NCBI GenBank assembly: GCA_017853735.1
Contig: JAFMJA010000181.1
Coordinates: 1-5,686, forward strand
Direction: 5' to 3'
DNA length: 5,686 bases
Source of the DNA: Burkholderiaceae bacterium
GTDB lineage: Bacteria; Pseudomonadota; Gammaproteobacteria; Burkholderiales; Burkholderiaceae_C
The stretch's first letter is position 1. Each line of letters starts with the position of its first letter. The notes under the pieces are model-generated. The model searched no databases. It saw only the letters and a list, made by a program, of their open reading frames with translations, and had not been told where the DNA came from. This document shows, piece by piece, positions 1 through 4,658 of this stretch. The translations under genes were made by a program, and so were the position numbers.

Positions 1-154
1 GATCTATTTCGGCGTTTGCCAGTGCGTTGGCCAGGCTGTTTACATCCACCCCGGAACCCGAGCCGAGTGAAGTTATTAGAGATTGCGCTGAAGCCTTGGC
101 CGAGGAGGCCGTGGTCGCCGTGCTGGTTGTGGAGGAGGTAACACTGGTGACCAT
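1..154 (-). CDS. fliD: Filament cap protein FliD (HAP2), N-terminal 51 codons only
   Basis: FliD forms the cap at the filament tip under which exported flagellin folds. Only the first 51 residues are in the window. The first 28 or so are rich in Ser, Thr and Ala (MVTSVTSSTTSTATTASSAK). Then comes SLGSGSGVDVNSLANALANA, which matches the FliD N-terminal block usually written GSGLDVNSLVSQL. The ATG at 154-152 is preceded in frame by TAG three codons upstream (codons TAG CCC ATC ATG), so no earlier start is possible after that stop. No clear Shine-Dalgarno is seen. It lies 75 nt after flgL behind a sigma-28-like promoter. The family call rests on a short segment but is specific; another filament-associated protein with a FliD-like N-terminus cannot be fully excluded. 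Confidence 0.86.
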   Translation of the reverse strand, partial: MVTSVTSSTTSTATTASSAKASAQSLITSLGSGSGVDVNSLANALANAEID

Positions 155-229
155 GATGGGCTACGTACTAAAAATTAGGCAGATTCGGTATTAGGTCGGT
201 TCAAAAAGCAAAAACTTGAGCACCATGCC
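155..229 (-). other. Intergenic gap between flgL and fliD
   Basis: This 75-nt gap is AT-rich compared with the flanking genes and is the only real non-coding space in the window. It holds the sigma-28-like promoter (219-193). No GC-rich hairpin followed by a T-run is present, so flgL transcription may continue into fliD. A small dyad CTAA-TTT-TTAG near the fliD start has only 4-bp arms and is too weak to call. Confidence 0.7.
193..219 (-). promoter_or_regulatory. Probable sigma-28 (FliA) promoter for fliD
   Basis: On the minus strand TCAAGTTT (219-212) matches 7 of 8 bases of the enterobacterial sigma-28 -35 element TAAAGTTT. Exactly 11 bp later is ACCGACCT (200-193), which keeps the CCGA core of the -10 element GCCGATAA but matches only 4 of 8 bases overall. 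The site is just after the flgL stop, and initiation near 185 would give a leader of about 30 nt to the fliD ATG at 154. FliA-dependent late transcription of the filament cap gene is established in enterobacteria; its use here is inferred from sequence and position. Confidence 0.62.
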
Positions 230-1150
230 TTATTTCAGGAAATTGAACAGGTTGAGCTGGGAGATCTTGGCAAAGCTGCTTTGCGCGGCCTCCAGGCTGA
301 GCATCTGCTGGTTCATGGTGGTGATGGCGCTGGCGTAGTCCAGGTCCTGCACACCTGAAAGGGTGGTTTTCAGGTTGAGCACGGTGGCGTCAATCACCCC
401 GGTCTGGTGCTCCAGGGCGGCCTGGTCGCTGCCCACCAGGGCCTGCGCCTGGGTGACGCCCTGCAGCAAGCTGTCGAGCTCGCCCAGGCCGCGTTGCATG
501 ACTTGCTGGTTAGAGCTTCTGACCCCGGCAATCAGCTCGTCAACCGACTGGAAAAAGCCAATGCCGGTGGTCTCGCCGTCGATGGTGCGGGGCACGCTGA
601 CAAAGGCATCGGTGCCGGTGCGGTTGATGGCCAGCGAGCGCTGGTCGCCAATGCTCACCTGCATGCGGGTCTGGTCGCCCTGGTAGGCGGGGTAGCCACT
701 GGCATCGCGGGCAAAGGCGGGCTCGCGCACCCGGCTGCCGGCAAAGAGGTAGTTGCCACCGCTGTCCTGGCTGTTGGCCAGGCTGAGCAACTGCTCGCGC
801 AGGGCCTGCATTTCGGTGGCCAGGGCCTGGCGGCCGTCCGGCCCGAGGGTATCGTTGGCGGCCTGCACGGTGACCTCCTTCAGCCGGATCAGCAGGTCGG
901 TGGCGCTGGTGAGAGCGGTTTCCTCGGCATCAAGCCGGGTTTTCACATTGTTTAGCGAGGCCTGGTAGCTGGCTTGGCGGGCCATCACGCTATTGAGGCG
1001 CAAGATGGAGGCGGCCTTGTCGGGCGCATCGCTGGGGTTGACCACCTGCTTGCCCAGCGAGAGCTGGGCCTGCAGCTGGGCCAGCTTGTTCTGCGCATTG
1101 CTCATCTGCTGGGCGCCGCGCTCAAACATGAGTTGGTTGGATATTTTCAT
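230..1150 (-). CDS. flgL: Flagellar hook-filament junction protein FlgL (HAP3)
   Basis: FlgL is the second junction protein, sitting between FlgK and flagellin and exported through the flagellar type III apparatus. The 306-residue product is close to the usual length (317 in E. coli) and appears intact. It has the flagellin-like N-terminal helix MKISNQLMFERGAQQMSNAQ with GKQVVNPSDAP at 33-43, the FlgL block GGNYLFAGSRVREPAF (131-146), a beta region with YPAYQGDQTRMQVSIGDQRS, and the C-terminal helix MLSLEAAQSSFAKISQLNLF ending NFLK. The ATG at 1150 fits the family start exactly and lies 12 nt after the flgK TGA. The upstream sequence TGAAAGTAGCAAGCC gives only a weak ribosome site, so translation probably depends on coupling to flgK. 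If ribosomes stop at the flgK amber codon, flgL expression could suffer through polarity. The stop is TAA. Confidence 0.96.
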   Translation of the reverse strand: MKISNQLMFERGAQQMSNAQNKLAQLQAQLSLGKQVVNPSDAPDKAASILRLNSVMARQASYQASLNNVKTRLDAEETALTSATDLLIRLKEVTVQAANDTLGPDGRQALATEMQALREQLLSLANSQDSGGNYLFAGSRVREPAFARDASGYPAYQGDQTRMQVSIGDQRSLAINRTGTDAFVSVPRTIDGETTGIGFFQSVDELIAGVRSSNQQVMQRGLGELDSLLQGVTQAQALVGSDQAALEHQTGVIDATVLNLKTTLSGVQDLDYASAITTMNQQMLSLEAAQSSFAKISQLNLFNFLK

Positions 1151-1162
1151 GGCTTGCTACTT

Positions 1163-2614
1163 TCAGCGCACTTGCAGAATGGAGTCAAACAGCTCGCTGG
1201 CCACCTGCAGCACCTTGGCCGAGGCCTGGTAGGCCTGCTGGAAGCGGATAAGGTCAGCGGCCTCCTGGTCCATGCTGACGCCGGCCACCTGGTCGCGCGC
1301 GCTGACGGCCTGGTCGTTCACCACCTTGAGCGCCGACTGGGCGATGGTGGCCTGGCGCGCCACATTGCCCATCTCGTTGACCTGGTCGATATAGGCCTCG
1401 CCCAGGGTTTTGCCGCCACCCATCACCCGGGCTTTTTGCAGGTCGGCCATGTCCAGCATGTTCTGGTTGTTGCCGGCGCCATCGCGGTTGCCGTCGATGG
1501 TGTAGATATCGCCCGCTGCCGGCGGGGCGTTGAACGAGATATGCAGGCCCTGGTAGTGGATGCCCTCGCTCAGCTGGCCGGGGTCGAAAGACTGTGAGGC
1601 CAGCTCGGTGTTGGTATCGACATCGATGATGCTGTAGTGGTCGGGGCTATCAAACACGATCTGCAGCTGCTGCTGGCGCAGCGCATTTTTTTGCGCCTGC
1701 GGGTTGCCGCTGTAGGTGGCACTCAGCTGGGCCTGGCCAGCGCCAGTGACAAAGACCAGCAGGTCCTCATTGGGTTGGCCCACGATATGGGCACCTGCCA
1801 GCATGCCGATCTTGCGCAGGTCGTCAGGCGAGCCATCGGCACCAAAGCCCAGCTCGATCGGGGTGTCCTGGCCAGCTACCAGCGCGCGGGTGATTGAAAC
1901 GCGCCCAGTGTAGGTGCCGTTGTCCAGGCCCAGGGCGTTGGGGATGGTACCTGTGACCTCGATGTCATCCCCCTCATAACCTACGGCATTGGTGATGAGC
2001 AGCTTGCCCTCGGCATCCACCGTGGCAATCAGATGGGAGCTGGCAGTGGAGCTGTTGATGGCATCGACCAGGCCAGCCAAGGTGCTCACCCCGGTCATGG
2101 TGACAGTCTCACCGTTAAGGGTGAGGGGATTGTCGTAGCTGACCTGAGAGGCAGTGAATCTCAGCACATTGCTGGCGCTGGCGGTAATGCCACTGATATT
2201 TGCGTCATTAATCCAGTCGCGGATGTCAGAAGCCTGCAAGCTGGAGCCAGCGGCTACGCTCAGGGCGCCCAGGGAGGTGCCATTGAGCACCAGGGCGCCT
2301 GCGGCTACCACGGTGCCAGTTTGATCAGTAGGAATGCCCCGTCCTTCCAGCAGCGCGGGCAGCGGCGTGGCGGGAAGTAGGGTGTGCAGGGTGGGATCGG
2401 GCTGATTGGTGTCCCACTGGGCTTGCGAGCGCACTGCGGCACGCGCGCCGTAGAAGACGGTGAGGTCTTTGTAGCCATCACTGCCCGATTGGTTGAGGTA
2501 GTCGGTGCTGTAGCTGGCGCCAGCGGAAAAGCCGTTCTCGCTGGTGAGCACCTGCCCCAGCAAGCTGCTGTCGATCGGGCTGCCCAGAATCTGGCGGCCA
2601 TCTCGGGTGAATAC
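1163..2614 (-). CDS. flgK: FlgK C-terminal portion downstream of the TAG (in-frame remnant, no credible start of its own)
   Basis: The 483 codons after the amber codon continue flgK in the same frame to a TGA at 1165-1163. They begin VFTRDGRQILG, a piece that belongs to the preceding half. Two flagellin-IN-like segments follow (about 2293-2153 and 2125-1955), then a variable stretch, then the conserved end: GNRDGAGNNQNMLDMADLQK, QVNEMGNVARQATIAQSALK and LIRFQQAYQASAKVLQVASE to the terminus SILQVR. The first near-start codon is a TTG at 2563 inside conserved sequence. It has no purine-rich Shine-Dalgarno and lies 51 nt past the stop, so independent translation or reinitiation looks unlikely. 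The C-terminal helix is well preserved, which argues that the stop is recent, suppressed or an error, because an old pseudogene would show more decay. Confidence 0.85.
   Translation of the reverse strand, partial: VFTRDGRQILGSPIDSSLLGQVLTSENGFSAGASYSTDYLNQSGSDGYKDLTVFYGARAAVRSQAQWDTNQPDPTLHTLLPATPLPALLEGRGIPTDQTGTVVAAGALVLNGTSLGALSVAAGSSLQASDIRDWINDANISGITASASNVLRFTASQVSYDNPLTLNGETVTMTGVSTLAGLVDAINSSTASSHLIATVDAEGKLLITNAVGYEGDDIEVTGTIPNALGLDNGTYTGRVSITRALVAGQDTPIELGFGADGSPDDLRKIGMLAGAHIVGQPNEDLLVFVTGAGQAQLSATYSGNPQAQKNALRQQQLQIVFDSPDHYSIIDVDTNTELASQSFDPGQLSEGIHYQGLHISFNAPPAAGDIYTIDGNRDGAGNNQNMLDMADLQKARVMGGGKTLGEAYIDQVNEMGNVARQATIAQSALKVVNDQAVSARDQVAGVSMDQEAADLIRFQQAYQASAKVLQVASELFDSILQVR
1955..2293 (-). 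other. Two flagellin-IN-like segments within the FlgK variable region
   Basis: The first segment (about 2293-2153) reads LVLNGTSLGALSVAAG, then a DIRDWINDANISGITASAS helix and strand, then NVLRF. The second (about 2125-1955) reads LTLNGETVTM, then LAGLVDAINSSTASSHLIAT, then VDAEGKLLITNAVGYEGDDI. Both follow the flagellin hook IN pattern of a strand, a helix with xxINxx, an 'I-A/T-A-S/V' strand and a short final strand. Such modules occur in variable surface domains of flagellins, FliD and some long FlgK proteins. Their presence here partly explains the unusual length of FlgK. The assignment is by eye. Confidence 0.6.
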
Positions 2615-2624
2615 CTAGATATTC
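2609..2624. repeat. 16-bp near-perfect palindrome centred on the flgK amber codon
   Basis: GAATACCTAGATATTC reads GAATATCTAGGTATTC on the other strand, so the two 8-bp arms match at 7 of 8 positions around a central CTAG. The TAG stop uses the centre of this dyad. There is no loop, so it is not a terminator hairpin. It may be coincidental. Confidence 0.55.
2615..2617 (-). other. In-frame amber (TAG) codon inside flgK
   Basis: The local codons are GAG GGT CAG AAT ATC TAG GTA TTC ACC. The frame before and after is unchanged, and both flanks read as continuous FlgK sequence (EGQNI, stop, VFTRDG). The complete genes in the window end with TGA (flgI, flgJ, flgK) or TAA (flgL); this is the only TAG in a gene frame. 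I infer that the ancestral residue may have been Tyr (TAC or TAT), because an aromatic residue fits the strand before VFTRDG, but this is not demonstrated. Confidence 0.93.
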
Positions 2625-4156
2625 TGACCCTCATCGAGCTTGCCAAAGAGCGAGATGTCCTGCAGTCCCGAGGGTATGGTGGCAATTGCGGCAAACGGCC
2701 TGCTCTCGGTGACAGTGACCACCCGCGACAGATCCGGGTTGACATTGAAAGGCAAGACCGAGATATCGTCGAGCATGGCATAACCCTGGCCCGTCAGGCT
2801 GAGCAAGGTGCTGGGCGAGCCAACGGTCGAAATTTGTGTGTTGACCAAACCTTTGGTGGCCAATTCCTGGGTAAGCGTCTTGGCGCTGGCATCGCTGATC
2901 TGCAGCGCGCTGGCCAGGCTTCTCTGGTCCAGCAGGTTGTTCGCCCCGATCGTGACCAGGGCCTGATAATGCAGGTTGGACAGCCCATAACCCGACAGCG
3001 GCTTGAGCAGGGCAGGGCCGCCGAAATCTTCCACCGAATAACCCACCTTGGGTTGGGCGCCACTGGTGTTGTTGGCCGCTTCGGCCACCCTGAACTGGGC
3101 GGCAGCGGCAATCAGGAGGGGATCGTCAAAAGCTACCTGCAGGCCGCCAGCGGCGCTGCTGACGGTGGGGTCTAACCTGAACAGATTGGCACCCAAATTG
3201 CCGTAGGCATCGATACCGGCGTTCTGGATCTGGTTGACCTCATTGGCAAATACATTGGCCAGGTTGTCCAGGGCCGCACGGCTGCTGCCCAGCACCTGCT
3301 CGCGAAAAGAGAGAAGTCCGGCGAGCTTGCCACTGGAAATGGAGACCAGTGGCTCGGATTTGCCGTAGGGGTCGAGTACCAGACTGATCTTTTCTGGCGT
3401 CACCGGGTTGGTCTCGGTGCCAATAAGGAAAGACTTGCCGCTCTCGACCACCACATCGCGTACGAATGAGGGGCCCAGGCTCACGGTGACCGCGCCGTTT
3501 TCGGTGAATCTGGCGTTCACATGGACAAAGTCCGAGAGGTTTTTGAGCAGCAGGTCGCGCTGATCCAGCAGGTCGGCAGGCTGTGCGGCCAGGCTTCTTT
3601 GCTTGGTGAGCTGCAGGTTGACCTGGGCCAGCGCCGAGGTGATGGTGTTGATCTGGCTGACATGGCTGCTGATCGCCTGCGCGGTTTCTTCCTGCACCAG
3701 GTCCAACTGGCTGGAGAGTTCGGCAAAGCGCGAGGCCACGCTGCCGGCATCAGCCATGAAGCTGCCGCGCAGGGCGGTGGAGGCCGGGTCGGTGGAGAGT
3801 AGGCGAGCGGTGTTGAAGAACTGGTCCAGCGCGCCGCTCAGGCCCATGGAGTCGCTGCCCATCACATCCACGATGCGATTGGTGTAGTTGACCATCGGCT
3901 CCTGACTCAGCAGGTCGCTGTTGCTGTTGCGGTAGTTGGCCTCGATGAAGCTGTCATAGGCCCGGCTGACGCCGGTGGCGGCCACCCCATTGCCAAAATA
4001 GATCTGGCCCACCCGGCTCACCGGGTTGGACTCCAGGGTGGTGACCTGACGCGAGTAGCCCTCGGTGGCGGCGTTGGCAATGTTGTTGCTGACCGTGCCC
4101 AGTGCGCGCTGGTAGGCCACCACCGCGCCACTGGCTATGCTGGAGATATCAGGCAT
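2615..4156 (-). CDS. flgK: FlgK N-terminal portion (513 residues, ends at premature TAG)
   Basis: This is the part of flgK that would be translated without suppression. It covers the D0/D1 N-terminal segment with NIANAATEGYSRQ (25-37), the helical region with LLDQRDLLLKNLSDFV (196-211), and the GKLAGLLSFREQVLGSSRAAL stretch (276-295 in part), typical of the FlgK D1 core. A variable D2-like region follows, including AAQFRVAEAANNTSGAQPKV (352-371). The last sense codons encode KLDEGQNI, and translation would resume with VFTRDGRQILG if the TAG were read through. There is no signal peptide, as expected for flagellar export; the secretion-competent N-terminus is intact. A 513-residue product would lack the C-terminal D1/D0 helices, so it might be exported but is not expected to polymerise at the hook tip. 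Confidence 0.9.
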   Translation of the reverse strand: MPDISSIASGAVVAYQRALGTVSNNIANAATEGYSRQVTTLESNPVSRVGQIYFGNGVAATGVSRAYDSFIEANYRNSNSDLLSQEPMVNYTNRIVDVMGSDSMGLSGALDQFFNTARLLSTDPASTALRGSFMADAGSVASRFAELSSQLDLVQEETAQAISSHVSQINTITSALAQVNLQLTKQRSLAAQPADLLDQRDLLLKNLSDFVHVNARFTENGAVTVSLGPSFVRDVVVESGKSFLIGTETNPVTPEKISLVLDPYGKSEPLVSISSGKLAGLLSFREQVLGSSRAALDNLANVFANEVNQIQNAGIDAYGNLGANLFRLDPTVSSAAGGLQVAFDDPLLIAAAAQFRVAEAANNTSGAQPKVGYSVEDFGGPALLKPLSGYGLSNLHYQALVTIGANNLLDQRSLASALQISDASAKTLTQELATKGLVNTQISTVGSPSTLLSLTGQGYAMLDDISVLPFNVNPDLSRVVTVTESRPFAAIATIPSGLQDISLFGKLDEGQNI

Positions 4157-4650
4157 CAGTCATTCCCCAGTGGCTTGGGTGGCAGGTTCAGCGGCAGCAG
4201 GCCGGGCCCACGCAGGGCAATGCCCTTGGCGGGGGCCTGCTCCTTGAGCGGCAGGCCGGCTTGCGGCGGGTTGAGCGCAAAGGCCTTGGCTTTCTGCTCA
4301 GTGCCCAGGCTCTGCATGATCTGGGCGGTATCGGCTTTCTGGGCTTCCTGCTTGCTCATGCTGGCTACCAGCATGTCAGCCAGGCCGATGCCGCCGCGCT
4401 TGGCGATCTTGAGCGCCACTTCCTTGTCGAACATGTTCTCAAAGGTGTCTGCGTGGGTGGTGTCGGTGAGCTCGCTTTTTTCCACCGTCTGGCGCATGGT
4501 CTTGAGCATCTGCTGCAGCAACATGGCCTCAAACTGCTGCGCGGTCTCGCGCATGGCGGCGCTGGAGTTCTGGCGCGCCTGCCCCTTGAGCTGGCCCAGC
4601 CCTTCGAAGTCCAGGTAGGACCTGGCGTTTTGGATGGAAGGGGTGTCCAT
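4156..4650 (-). CDS. flgJ: Rod-cap / rod-assembly protein FlgJ, single-domain form without the muramidase domain
   Basis: The 164-residue product matches the N-terminal rod-binding domain of FlgJ, the scaffold that caps the growing rod in the periplasm. Diagnostic segments are AQQFEAMLLQQMLKTMR (about residues 37-53), DTFENMFDKEVALKIAKRGG (68-87) and GIGLADMLV (87-95). Residues from about 123 on are a proline- and leucine-rich tail ending PLNLPPKPLGND. Salmonella FlgJ is about 313 residues and has a C-terminal glucosaminidase domain that opens the peptidoglycan. Nothing of that domain is present here, and there is no room for a remnant because the TGA stop shares its last base with the flgK ATG. 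There is no signal peptide, as expected for a substrate of the flagellar type III apparatus. The ATG at 4650 is 8 nt after the flgI stop with only a weak Shine-Dalgarno match, so coupling to flgI is likely. I infer that a separate peptidoglycan hydrolase does the cutting. Confidence 0.93.
   Translation of the reverse strand: MDTPSIQNARSYLDFEGLGQLKGQARQNSSAAMRETAQQFEAMLLQQMLKTMRQTVEKSELTDTTHADTFENMFDKEVALKIAKRGGIGLADMLVASMSKQEAQKADTAQIMQSLGTEQKAKAFALNPPQAGLPLKEQAPAKGIALRGPGLLPLNLPPKPLGND
4163..4168 (-). promoter_or_regulatory. Ribosome binding site of flgK
   Basis: GGGGAA lies 6 nt upstream of the flgK ATG, inside the last codons of flgJ. It is the clearest Shine-Dalgarno match at any start in the window. 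It supports the ATG at 4156, whose first base is also the last base of the flgJ TGA stop, an arrangement typical of translational coupling. Confidence 0.6.
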
Positions 4651-4658
4651 GGCCGTAC

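Larger units (their letters stand above)
1163..4156 (-). pseudogene. flgK: flgK, hook-filament junction protein 1 (HAP1), interrupted by one in-frame amber codon
   Basis: One reading frame of 997 codons plus a TGA stop encodes FlgK, the first junction protein between hook and filament. It is broken only by a TAG at 2617-2615 (codon 514). The frame is the same on both sides and both halves are good FlgK sequence, so this is a nonsense change and not a frameshift. The N-terminus has the flagellar rod/hook signature NNIANAATEGYSRQ (residues 24-37). The C-terminus has the matching D0/D1 helix with LIRFQQAYQASAKVLQVASE and ends SILQVR. The two terminal helices pack together in HAP proteins, so a product stopped at 513 should not assemble. 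FlgK is 547 residues in E. coli, so even the repaired protein is unusually long. The start is supported by GGGGAA 6 nt upstream and by the TGATG overlap with flgJ. Possible explanations are a real inactivating mutation, amber suppression, or a sequencing error. I label it a pseudogene on sequence alone. Confidence 0.82.

Noticed and set aside
1..4. GATC at the first base as a possible clone junction
   Set aside because: A single four-base match at a window edge carries no weight. The fliD reading frame runs cleanly to the edge.
155..229. A rho-independent terminator between flgL and fliD
   Set aside because: T-runs are present, but no GC-rich stem precedes them. The T-rich stretch is better explained by the sigma-28-like promoter.
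1163..2563. The C-terminal flgK half as an independent gene starting at the TTG at 2563
   Set aside because: The TTG lies within continuous FlgK sequence with no Shine-Dalgarno. The 17 codons between the TAG and the TTG are also FlgK-like, so this is a remnant and not a separate gene.
2305..2781. A second minus-strand frame that stays open across the flgK amber codon, considered as a frameshift bypass
   Set aside because: The product is Arg/Ser/Pro-rich shadow sequence unlike FlgK. Good FlgK sequence continues in the original frame directly on both sides of the TAG, so no frameshift is needed or indicated.
2384..3175. A 263-codon open frame on the plus strand spanning the flgK stop region
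   Set aside because: It is antisense to flgK, which has strong family signatures on both sides. No domain is recognisable and its start falls at an arbitrary point.
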